Source of the DNA: Lepisosteus oculatus
Lineage: Eukaryota; Chordata; Actinopteri; Semionotiformes; Lepisosteidae
Assembly: GCF_040954835.1 (NCBI RefSeq)
Contig: NC_090708.1
Location: 33,616,001-33,680,000, forward strand
Direction of reading: 5' to 3'
DNA length: 64,000 nucleotides
Below are positions 10,623 to 21,800 of this stretch, piece by piece. Each line of letters begins with the position of its first letter. The first letter of the stretch is position 1. Position numbers and translations under genes: made by a program. The notes below the pieces were generated by a model. That model did no database searches and was not told the origin of the DNA. It worked only from the letters and a program-made list of their open reading frames with translations.

Positions 10623-11348
10623 AGATGCAGCCATTCAAAACAAGCAGGCGATACCGCATTATTTTCCGGTGCGCTTGACGCAGTATACCGTAAGTTATGG
10701 TATTAATACTTTATATTCTCGCATACCGCCGCATGATACCGCAAATAAAATTATAGTATCCTGAATTTCCACAAGGTGGAGCTAATAAAGCTCAACCTCT
10801 CATGTTTGAGCTGTCGCCATCAAAGTCTTTACCAAAGATATTACTAATATTATTTACAGTATAATGAATTACCTTGAACAAGCTGTAAACTCAAAGTATT
10901 GCCCTGGTCCACATTCACCATACCTTTCACATGTTCATAGAAGATATTGATTTAGGAACATGTATTCTGTACTTTAGACAGTATGTTTATGTATATTTAA
11001 TGTCTTTACTGTGCCCGTTTAAGTATTGAATAGTTATATGGAATTTTACCATAATGTGTGTGAAATCCATAAACAATATTAGTTTTGGAGCATAAACATA
11101 CAGTATGTAAACTGTATATGGCTGATCTCGGTACTTTAAAGAAAAAATACACACCAGTATTCCATTTCTCCCTAAACATTTTAAGCATCGCAGTTTTTAA
11201 CTAACGTGAAATAACGTGTATAAAAAGTGGTAGTTTAAGCTTTTCTGCAAATACGCTCGATACCGGAGTCAACAAGCATACTTTTAGAATTTGATTAATA
11301 GGGAATATAATAATATCTAAAGAAATTAATAACGATATAATTTGGTTT

Positions 11349-11640
11349 CTGTCAAAGTGCAATGAAACCTATAACTTGATTCTTATGGATGCCCGGTCGC
11401 CAGGGATTAAAGAAAAACATGGAATTGCGTATCTTAAGAAATAACGGTATACAGTAACTATGTTCATGCACAAACAGTAGCATGTTACATTATTAATTTG
11501 GGGGTCTCTTCTTGCCAGAAAGCGCTAAATTGCATTTTGAGTGCAATTAAATTAACTAATTAACTAAATTACAACCCATACATAAGCTGATACTGTTTAG
11601 ACTTTTAATTATTTTAAACTGTATTACAGCAGCACAATGC
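11349..11640. repeat. Direct repeat copy 1 inside the 5.36-kb insertion
   Basis: The block TCTGTCAAAGTGCAATGAAAC..CTTGATTCTTATGGAT..TGCACAAACAGTAGCATGTTAC..GAAAGCGCTAAATTGC..GATACTGTTTAGAC recurs in the same order and orientation at 13410-13830. The second copy is interrupted by about 145 bases. Similarity is high by eye. Confidence 0.8.
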
Positions 11641-13409
11641 ACAATGCAACGTAAATCGCTACCTTTGTCTTCTGTGTAATAATGTTCAGAAATAAGAAAT
11701 AAGATTGCTCATAAATGCGCCTTATGATAAGGTTGTTTAATTTAAAGTATTGTTTATCTCATGGCTAAATAGTCAAGTCTATTTTTATGTATTTAAAAAT
11801 AAAAACGATTATAAACGCCAGCGGAGAGAGAGAGACACACACAGTTTTTCATTGTCAAAAAGTTATTGTTTTTTACTTTGTCAGCACCCAGACAATTGCA
11901 AATGCATTTTTAATAAAATGCTTTTATTCATTCTTAATCAGACTCACATTCCTGAATGTACCCCGCCCCGGTCAAAAAAGCCTAAAACGCAGAGGAGCAT
12001 AACGAAGGTGATAAAGGTCATAAACTATATTCATTTAGGATTTTAAACACATTATGTAAACTGTATGTTCCTGTTATTGGTATTTTAAAGAAAAAATACA
12101 CACCAATACTCAATTTCTCCCTAAACAGTGGGAGGGGGGAACAAGCTGCCCAGCCGTGTGGAATGCTACAGAACCCCAAACAGGCAATTCACACTAGCTG
12201 AATATTTTACCAAGATATCCAGACACAGCTGTATGAGCTCCACCAGTAAAACTCAAAGTATTATGCTGGTCCACACTATTTGTAACGACTTTATTTTTTC
12301 ATCAACAAAAAGTAACACCCACCACAGCATTCCGTTGATCTAACTAACAAGGATGGGACATTAGCTAGCCAGTATGATAAAGGAATAACTTTTTTGTTTA
12401 TTTCTTTAGCACATTTATTTGAACATTTCCATCGATTGTACAAGCACTGAAAAACTATTCAATCCCTAGTTCCTCAGGCATTTTCTTTTACTATAACAGA
12501 TATAAAAACTCCCTTGCTTTTAACAGAGCGTTTCATAATTTCTAACAATGAAAATTATTTAAACTGCGACACTTTTATCATTCAACGAGAGCACAAAGTA
12601 TCAAAGGGATCCTCAAGAGATCAACAAAGACAATAGAAAAAGATATGTGTACTGTATAAGATACTGTCCATGGGAATCCAAGCTTTTTTATTCACGCTAA
12701 GTAGTCTTTAAAGTTTCTTCATTACACAGTGAATCAAAATTCCCGGATGTGCCTATATGTACACTGGGCAAACGTTCCAAGGTGAAATTCTTCCAGCACG
12801 GGGGTACCTTTAAAGCAGAGACGACGGCACCGAATATTTTTGGTGTGCCCTCTCTTTAAAGCCCTGGCCAAATACGAAGACAGTACGTACAGTTATAATT
12901 CAAACTGAATTAAAAATGACACATCCCAGTTACCATGGTGGTGCTTGTGATCATTGCATTTAACCAACGAAACAGGGCGAAAAATCAGTCACATGACTTT
13001 GGGGCTTCGAAAGCTTAACCTATCAGCAAGACAGCAAAGACCTTTTTCCAAGAAAGTTTAGCCTTTGTCATTAATGAAACCACTAAATAAAGACATAAAT
13101 ATAGAAATGGACAATTAATTGACTTTTATATTTCTAAATATCACAACATGTTCGAATCCAAGTCATTTTTAATAACAATGGGTGAACTGGGTAAACTATC
13201 ACAAAGCTTTAGAGAACTTAACATTTTTATTATCAACAAATTGTAAATACGATGTTTACATTGGCGTTATTAATTTTTCACTTGAGTATATGGAGGATTG
13301 TGAGAGCAGACCCCCCCTCTTAGGCTACAATTTTTTTTAAGAAATGGAGGCTGTATGCATTACAAACATTTACTGTCAAACTTTAAATCAACAGTTGATT
13401 TAAAAACAA

Positions 13410-13830
13410 TCTGTCAAAGTGCAATGAAACACAATATTGTTGTTGTTATTGTTGTTTATATCCTGTAAAGCATTTTGAGAAGCCACTTTTAAGGGCGCTA
13501 TATAATGGCACTGGTTTTTATGGAATGTGTTTTTCTTTCTTCTTTTTTTTCAGCATGGAATAAACCTATTACAGTACTTGATTCTTATGGATCCCCGGTT
13601 CTGCTGGGGATTCAAAATAAAACATGGAATCACGTGTCTAAGGAAATAGCAGTATAACTATATCCATGCACAAACAGTAGCATGTTACATTATTAATTTG
13701 GGTGTCTCCTCTCGCCAGAAAGCGCTAAATTGCATTTTGAGTGCGGTTTTTGACTTTTTTTTAAATTACAACTCATAAATAAGCTGATACTGTTTAGACT
13801 TATTTAAAAACTATTACAGCAGCACAATGT
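13410..13830. repeat. Direct repeat copy 2, interrupted by retroelement tails
   Basis: Same sequence as 11349-11640. Between CAATGAAAC and CTTGATTCTT it carries an L2-type tail (TATCCTGTAAAGCATTTTGAGAAGCC, 13460-13485) and a Penelope-like tail fragment (CAGCATGGAATAAACCTATTAC, 13552-13573). These are absent from copy 1, so they arrived after the duplication. Confidence 0.75.
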
Positions 13831-14216
13831 GCTTTTTCACGAAACAAAATGTCTTGCGTTGTACAGCTTTTCAGCTAAATACTGTATATTTATCGCTTAC
13901 GCCTGACATAAGAGGTTCCCGATAAAAACAGGTTGAACAGCTCTGTTGGAAGTTTTGTGACGTTCAATGCAGATGGCTGGTCGCATGTTCCATAAGAGTA
14001 TGGTAATTAAAAACCATTAATACTTTCGTTGGACTTTAAATAAAGTTGATGTTTTATCTAGGGGCTGCTCGCCTGCGTCTGAATAGCAGCTTCTAAACTG
14101 TGAAAACATGAGTCTGTCTGTCCGTAGGGGAAGGGAATCTGATCTGCAAGGCCCTTTGGCTACAAAAGTAAAAAGAAGGTGCTCGCTCTCTCTCTTTTGA
14201 TTATTACATCCAATAA

Positions 14217-14640
14217 TCAAAAATGACACAATAAACATAATAACCATAATAACGACCAACCAACAAAAACAACCATATAAACATAATACCAACCAAAACA
14301 ACCACAATACAAAATCAAATATATCAAACCATTAAAGCAAAACCGTCTTCCAATTATCAAACAAACCAAAAACAGCCTGCAAACTCTCTCAAATTCCTCA
14401 ATTATCATACTCCCGCCCCTTATGCAAAACTAAACCCTCCTCCCATCCCAGTTTATCCTCTTTATTATAAACAAAATCCACCTCAAATTTCAACATAAAG
14501 CATTACACACAAACAATACCTCAACACTCCATACTCAACTAGGATAATTCAAAACAGCCAGAACATGTAACTCCACATTCCCAAATAGACCTCATTTCCA
14601 TAGCCCTGCCCCTAATGCGAAACCAACATCCCTCCCCTGT
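14217..14640. other. Strongly G-depleted segment
   Basis: The plus strand is almost devoid of G. By my count, 14221-14580 has about 15 G in 360 bases, while C is abundant (14 C against 2 G in the first 60 bases). Flanking sequence on both sides has normal G content. Open frames here on the minus strand are artefacts of this skew. Strand-biased G-to-A change or a low-complexity origin are both possible. Confidence 0.7.
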
Positions 14641-14699
14641 TCTAGTCAATTAAGCCTAGCTTTCTTAACTAGTAAGTACTGTATTTTCTGGGTTTTGGA

Positions 14700-15050
14700 G
14701 TGGGGGAGGTGCCTTTCACTGGAAATCTCGCCCCCTTCTACTTGGAAAATACCTGTGAAACCGGTTTAATTCTTCACAGCCAGCACTACCACAGAGAGGG
14801 TGCGTTGTACTTGCAGTGCATCGGTATAGATGGGAAAGCCAGTGCCAACCGCTATGGCGCCCACGTGTTATGCTCTTCGTTAATGTCTAAGCCGGAACAC
14901 ATCATTATATCTCATTTTGTATTTCTTAAAAAAAAAATGTGTTTACCCAGCCTAACAGTATTGTTGTTATTGTTTTTATCCTGTAAAGAGCTTTGAGGAG
15001 CCACCTTTAAAGGCACCATATACAATAAAGTTTATTATTATTACTCTTGT
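14700..15050 (+). repeat. Possible SINE with L2-type 3' tail
   Basis: The 3' end GTTTTTATCCTGTAAAGAGC..GAGGAGCCACCTTTAAAGGCACCATAT..AATAAAG followed by TTATTATTATT matches the tail of the L2-like LINE at 17905-17970. The upstream 250 bases differ from the LINE. It is either a SINE sharing the LINE tail or a 5'-truncated LINE beside unrelated DNA. No clear pol III box was identified. Confidence 0.45.
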
Positions 15051-15982
15051 TAATTTGCTGGACAGAGAGGTGAACATTATTACGCAGAAGACAAAGAGAG
15101 CGATTTACGTTGCATTGTGTTTTAAATAAGGTGATTTAAACGCGATTTAAATCAATATAAATGTTTATATTGTAACGCATAGGTGACTATTCATTGTTAT
15201 TAAAATGACTTAAATTTGATCATGTTGTGATATTTAGAAATATAAATTTGTTTGGTGCGAGTGAAGTTTTATTTAATCTCTCACCCAGGGAAATGTTTTA
15301 TTTTTTCAAAGAAATGTTTGTTAAAAAAAAAAGTTATGGCTCCAGCTGGATTCAAACACACAATGTGTGATGTGGGAATCAGGAACCAAACCCACAGCGC
15401 CACCGGCAATGTCGCATGAGGAGTGTTGAAAAAGCCCTACAAACATTATCAAAAGACATCGTACAGCATGTACTATTCTTGTGTTGCAGTACATGAATAT
15501 AATTATATCCTTATTAATTTCTTTAGATACGCCATTCCATATTATATTCCCTTTTCATCAAATTCTAAAAGTATGCTTGTTGACTCCGGTATCACGTTAG
15601 TTAAAGACTTTGATGCTTAAAATGTTTAGGGAGAAATGGAATACTGGTGTGTATTTTTTCTTTAAAGTACCAAGACCAGCCATATACTGTATGTTTATGT
15701 TCCAAAATTAATATTGTTTATGGCCTTCACACACGTTACAATATGCTCCTATTCTTTTTATGCTCAGCTACTAAGATTTCCTTTCAGTGGTAAAATTCCA
15801 TATAAATATTCAATACTAAAACGGGCACAGTAAAGACATTTAAATCTTTCTACGACAGACCAACGAGTGCCCCTGTCGGTCACCCAATCACGTACCGCGG
15901 TATTTTGCATCGTGACGCACGAGTCCGTATCCAATTACCTCCGGTACGTGTCTGTGCTGCACACTTTGAATGGCTGCATCTG

Positions 15983-17961
15983 TTCTTCACTCACATCATT
16001 GAAAATCACCAAAACAACCCTAGACATATTTTCTCCACCATCAACAGACTGCTCAAGCCAAACTGCCCCACCACATTACCTGCCTCATCACAATTTTGCA
16101 ACACATTCTTAGATTCCTTTAGTTCTAAGATTGACAACATCCGGCATCACATTCTTTCCACTACACATATCATTTCCACACCTCCTCCCTCCTCATCCAA
16201 CTTCTGTGGTTCATTTCTCTCCAGCTTCTCTCTTCTTGACTCAGCATCCCTCAATAAACTAGTTACACGCATGAAACCCACCACTTCTATTTTAGATCCC
16301 ATTCCCACCACTTTATTTTAGTCCTGTTTTTCTTCTTTTTGTCCCATTGTCCTCAATATTATACATGAATCCATGAGCACTGGCATTGTACCAATGGTCC
16401 TCAAAACTGCTGCCATTACCACCGTGCCAAAAAAGCCTAACATGGGTCTCAACAATCTAAACAATTTTCACCCCATCTCCAACTTACCCTTTCTTGCCAT
16501 AATTCTAGGATGTGCTGTCACACTTCAGTTACATAACCACCTCATGACCAACAACCTTTTTGAACCCCTCCAATCTGGCTTCCATCAACTTCACAGCACA
16601 GAAACTATCCTGGTCAAAGTCACTAACGATCTTCTAATAGCTTCTGATTCTGGTTTTCTTTCTATACTCATCCTTCTTGATCTCAGTGCTGCTTTTGACA
16701 CTGTTGACCATAACATCTTACTTTCTCGTCTTGAGACTGTGTTTGGATTTTCTGATACTGCTCTCAAATGGTTAAAATCTTACCTCACTGATCGCTTTCA
16801 CTTTGTCTTTCTTAATGGGTACAGGTCTCAAATTGGTCTTGTTAAGTCTGGTGTTCCTCAGGGCTTAATACTAGGCCCCTTGCTCTTCAGCATTTACATG
16901 TTCCCACTTGGTCAGCTTTTTAGATCACATGGCCTCAGCTTTCATTTTTACGCTGACGATACTCAAATATACATCCATACCAAACCTGACACTGATGTGG
17001 CTGTCTCTATTTTATCTAATTGCATCTCTGACATAAAAATTTGGATGACTCAAACTTCTTTCATCTTAACTGTGACAAGACTGAAGTCATCCTCATTGGC
17101 ACCCCCCATCAACTGCGTAAAGCCAATCCTGTAACCCTATCTGTAGATGGTTCTGTACTTGAGCTTCAATCAAAATTGAAAAACCTTGGAGTTATATTAG
17201 ATTCTGGCTTAACATTCAACCCCCATGTGCAGCATACTGTCAAAACATCTTTTTTTCACTTTAGAAATATCGCTAGACTACGCCCTATGCTATCTTTAAC
17301 TGTGGCTGAAAAGCTGATCACAATAACACATACAGTATGTATTCTCTCGAATTGACTACTGTAATGCTGTACTGGCTGGGGTATCTAAATCTACTCTGAA
17401 CAAACTGCAGTATGTCCAAAATTCAGCAGCCAGAATCCTGACCAGGTCTAACGCAAGTGATCACATCACTCCTATCCTGGAGTCCTTGCACTGGCTTCCG
17501 GTCAAATTCAGTGTAGACTTTAAAATCCTCATGCTCACCTATAAGGTTCTGCATGGCTTTGCACCTCAGTACCTGTCTGAACTATTATCGCCCTACTCCC
17601 CAACTCACAACCTTCACTCTTCTAATTCTGCTCTCCTTACTGTCCTCCAAGCCCATCTACATTGTATGGGTGACAGGGCCTTCTCCTGCTATGCCCCCAA
17701 GCTCTGGAACTCTCTCCCCAAGGATATCAGAGAGTCACCTTCTCTAAACTCCTTCAAATCCAGACTCAAAACCCTTCTTCAGAAAAGTTTTACTTAACTG
17801 GTTCCACTCTTCACCCCTCTGCTTTTCCTAGTACCACCATCCACGGTCTCCTCTATATATTGTAATTGTGTTTTATCTCGTGTATTCTTCTTATTTATTG
17901 TTGTTGTCATCCTGTAAAGTGCTTTGAGAAGCCACCTTTAAAGATGCTATATAAAATAAAG

Positions 17962-17970
<9 letters not shown>
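15983..17970 (+). mobile_element. L2-like LINE, 3' portion with reverse transcriptase
   Basis: Continues the LINE interrupted at 10622. Linker (FFTHIIENHQNNPR, FSTINRLLKPN, FSSKIDNIR) leads to a reverse transcriptase in an open frame at 16373-17134. That frame holds LLDLSAAFDTVDH (motif A), GVPQGLILGPLLFS (motif B; the usual QGS is QGL) and FHFYADDTQIY (motif C, catalytic YADD intact). A frameshift near 17040 moves the rest to the next frame (NCDKTEVILIG, LKNLGVILD). A stop at 17353 is followed by HWLPV, LTYKVLHG and SLPKDIRES, the conserved C-terminus, ending at 17797. The 3' UTR has CCTGTAAAGTGCTTTGAGAAG and a TTA-repeat tail. It is nearly complete but disabled. Confidence 0.9.
16373..17797 (+). 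pseudogene. LINE reverse transcriptase ORF, frameshifted
   Basis: This is the protein-coding remnant of the LINE above, in at least three frame segments: 16373-17134, 17041-17355 and 17486-17797. The catalytic YADD box survives. Breaks are a frameshift near 17040 and a stop near 17355. The protein would copy LINE RNA into the genome at a nicked target site. Here it cannot be made at full length. Confidence 0.85.
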
Positions 17971-17998
<28 letters not shown>

Positions 17999-18012
17999 GT
18001 ATTAGTATTATT
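17968..18012. repeat. TTA microsatellite, LINE 3' tail
   Basis: About a dozen ATT/TTA units with two TTAG interruptions directly follow the LINE 3' UTR. This is the usual simple-repeat tail of L2-type elements. Confidence 0.9.
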
Positions 18013-18860
18013 AAGTCTTCACTCCACTCCACACTTCAGTCTGTGCAGCAGCTCCTAGCTTTCACCCTGGATGCTTGGACTCTGTTCTGTTGGCCTCCTC
18101 TTCTCCATTGATCATCTGACTCACTTCGGGGGCAGGGCTCTCTCTGCTCAGTCATCTCTCCTCAGACTAGCAGCTCTCTTCCTGTCCTGTAGAAGGTCCT
18201 GTACATTGGCCTGCTCTTCAACTGCAATCATTTCCACTTTTCTTCTTAGGTAGCCAGTTTCCTGCCTCAGCAGCAACTTATGATACCCCTCCTCTCAGTG
18301 AGGCCAACAGGCATCAGTTTTTCCCTAGACCATCACACCTCAACCACTCTTTTTCTTTGTTGAACTAGTGAGTAAATCATTGCACCTTTTACCAGTATTT
18401 TTTTCTATTGTAATTTCCTTCATATTCAGTCTTTCTCTCTGTCTGCCTGAATCCCAGACTATTTGGGAGGCTGTGCACAAGGGCTGTGTGGTTCCCCTCT
18501 TTCTGGGATCTTGGCAGTAGGAATCTGGTCTGAAGTGAAGACAGACACCCTGAGAGCTGAGGCTCCCCTGTTCTGATCACCGGGCTCAGGTGGTCAGTTC
18601 TTTTAAGGCTGGTGCTTTGCCATGTCAGCCCTTTTCCCTTTTTTTGTCTGAGATGCAGACGTACAGTTTCGTCTTAGACTCGCTTCTTTGCTTTTTTTTT
18701 CATGGGGCTGATTAGCTCTGCTGGCCAGTATATATTATTCTATTCACTTTCTCCCCGAACCAGAGTCTCCTCCACTCTCTGGTCCCTTCTGCCTGGGTTT
18801 TGACCAGTCACCACTAATACAGCTGTCCAGCCACATTAATAACTTTTTCCAGATTTCCAA
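18013..18860. repeat. GC-rich repeat block, right flank of the LINE
   Basis: CT-rich sequence with no coding domain. The stretch 18480-18562 (GTGGTTCCCCTCTTTCTGGGATCTTGG to CTGAGAGCTGAGG) resembles 8850-8930 in the same orientation. The opening AAGTCTTCACTCCACT also resembles AAGTCTTCACCCTCCACTT at 9102-9120. The LINE may therefore have landed in a pre-existing repeat or LTR-type element that now flanks it. Confidence 0.4.
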
Positions 18861-21800
18861 AACCCCTTTTGCAGAGAAGTACTACATGTTCTAGTTTTTA
18901 CTAGTGTTTTAGAGGTAACATCAGACCTTCATAGGTTTTAATACTTGTCCAAGACCATCAGTGGATAAACACTTGAGCTGGGTTAGTTGTGGTTTATTTC
19001 CAACTTTAGAAAGTGGAATGAATTGTGGTAGCTTCATCAGAAAGTAAATTAAATCTTTAGATTACTTTGACAACACAGACTGACCATCCTAGTTCTGAAT
19101 CATGCCCTTTGGTTTCAATGGGCATTTTTACTTTTAAAGGCCAAATGAAAAAGACTTTCCAAACACTATGGCTGTGTTTACTATTGTCTTATGTCAATAA
19201 GTCTAAGTGTTTGTTGATAGGTTTGACATCTTTAGCTGGCAATGTCTATCACTTTAAGTGAAGGTGGTTCAGTATTACAGGTTCAGTAATACATAGTTAT
19301 TATACATAACAACTCACCTTGAAATAAAGATTTTTATGTGAAAAAATACAATACTAAGGACTCAGAACGTATATATGAAATATCATTCTAAATATGAAAA
19401 ATATACAATTTTCAGCCTTGCAAATATCTTCATTTCCACACAATGACGTATTTTATTGAAGTAGAAATGATGTACACAGTATTTTTAAGTAAATATTTTA
19501 AATTAAAACTGCAATGCTCAAACTGAATACTTTCATGGGAGAAAAAAATTAAAATAAATGTATCAATGTTATAGACATTCATCCCTTTGCTTTGACAAAG
19601 TTAAACTAGTTCAGGTAAACAATATTGCTTTGAGAAATCCCAAAATAGATTAATTACCTTTGTATGCAATGGTAGTGGATAAAATAAAAATTGTGCCATT
19701 GCTAAATTAACTTCTTTTAATTTGTTGTGTTTATTAAAATATACTTATAAGTGCTTACAACATATATTTAAATATATGTATAGAGTAATAGGAGCATTAG
19801 TTTATATAAAGAAAAATATATATTTTTTAACTCACTGAAAATAATGAAAGAGAAAGAGACAGTACAAAAATGACAATAGTATCATCTCGGGGTTTCTGAG
19901 ACAAGGTGCCCTTTTTATCAAAACAGCTGTTCCCCTGTTAAAAAGCTACTGCAACTAAATCCCTAGACCACTATGCAATGTCCCTGGCCGGCATGCAAGC
20001 TCCAGGCTGTGGGTCTGTTCTTAAGTTGTTGCAGGGAGAAGGCCGTATGATGACAATTAGGAGCAGTTAGAGAGCACAGATGAGAATTGCAGGGAGGCAG
20101 GTGGTGAGAACTGGGACACAATTAACAAACATGCAGAAAATACAGACTAATGAGAATGGGCAAAGCTCAAGGGGGGTGCTGTGCTGTGCTTGTATGTGTT
20201 TTAGGGAGGGGGCATTTATGGAAGCAGCATGTCAGCAGTTGTTACGAGGATGATAAGGTAAAAGAAGGTACAGTGAAAGAGTTATTAAAAATGGAAGAAA
20301 ATGCTGGAGAAGGAATAAGTACTGTATATTGAACATGAGAAAAATAATTGGTTAGACATTATGGTGAAAAAAGAAAAATGAGAGGAGACTAGAGGAAGCC
20401 TGAAATTTGTTCCTTTATCCTTTGAAGAAACTAAAGATAACCAACAATATTTTATGGGTGTTTATAAGATTACAAGTCAATAATTATTTTTAACTGCAAT
20501 GTTGTATTATTTATGAAAGTGTAGAATTGACACAAGATGTTGAAAACAGAGTGATAAATTGTACCATAGACCATCAGTAAAAACCCTGGATACACAAATG
20601 GATAGATAAGTAAAAGCTATTTTTACAGCTCATATACAGTATGACAAATATTGATCTACTTTAACTCAAATAAACTCAATTAACTACTTGCTGGAAAACA
20701 AACATCAAGATGAGCCATATGTTATTTATCTTTACTAAGCTGTAATTTTTTTCTCTAAGCTTAATTTTGAATTGAATTATTTTTTTGTTCATTCCTGTGA
20801 ATTTTTTAATGACACAACAGGAGGGACAGGAGGTGGCTTGTTCCTGAGAATCTCCATAAAATGTCATTAATAAAGTGACCAGCTTTCTCAACCAGTGAGA
20901 TAAATATATATTTGGGAGAATATTATGGCCAAAATACATTAACATTTAACACATTTCTCTCTACAATAAAAAAATATAGCATAGAAAATAACATTAAAAA
21001 ATCTAGATTTAGCATTGTGGTTTCACAATACAGTACACATAATTTATATTGGGGACTTCCAATGTACCCATGTTTGAATCAATATTCAGATAAGGTGATT
21101 ACAGCTTTTAAAGATAGAAAGGAAATAGAACATACATTTCATAATGAATCACAAACATGTAAGAAGAATAAGAAATTGCACTGTGACATATTCAGAGTGT
21201 ATCATCATATAATTAAATTATTTTCATTTTTTAACAAATCAGACAAATCTAATTTCTGAATTCATTTAAACCCTTATATGTATGTATGTGGTCGATGTCA
21301 ATATGCTGTCTCAATACTGAAATTCCTTAGAAGAACTGCCCCACTATCAGACAAACATAACAGAGTGTAGTAACTTTTTGTCTGTGGCATCATGTTGTCA
21401 TTTGAGAACACATTTATCAACAGAAGGTTTGAAAGTTATGGTTTATTATGGTTCACATGACACATTCAAGTTAATTATTCATACATATGCGATGAATGTG
21501 CAATTTTCTGAATACAAGCTCTGAACCAAATTCGAATTAATCACAAACATCAGCTTTTACCAGTATCAAGCGGGAATTTATTCCATGTTGACTACAACTG
21601 TGCAATTATGCAACAAGAAGCCTATAGTCATGACAATACTGTTGTAGGGGCCCTTGCACTAGATACTGACAGCTCTGGGTTTTTTAATAATAGGAATTAG
21701 ATTTACATGACACCCAGTTGTCTTCACATCAGTATTCGATACTGTGTGAAAGTGATTTCTCACGTGGTCCTACAAATCTGACAGTCCTATGATTCAGACA

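Larger units (their letters stand above)
10621..15983. mobile_element. 5.36-kb insertion with 19-bp perfect terminal inverted repeats, splitting the LINE
   Basis: The insertion starts ACAGATGCAGCCATTCAAA (10621-10639) and ends with the exact complement TTTGAATGGCTGCATCTGT (15965-15983). LINE coding sequence stops on the left and continues in the same protein on the right. The interior has longer inverted repeats (about 10990-11280 against 15560-15840; about 11630-11690 against 15070-15125). There are also inverted copies at 13121-13180 and 15195-15250, and direct repeats (11349-11640 against 13410-13830; 11096-11176 against 12041-12130). No transposase frame is visible, so it is non-autonomous or composite. 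No clean target duplication was found. The superfamily is unassigned. Confidence 0.7.

Noticed and set aside
14017..14408. Hydrophobic minus-strand frames that look like membrane proteins
   Set aside because: Produced by the G-poor plus strand (rich in TTG, TGT and ATT codons on minus), not by a gene.
20912..21259. 115-codon open frame
   Set aside because: No recognisable domain, AT-driven codon use, no homologous wording; probably chance or an unrecognisable repeat relic.
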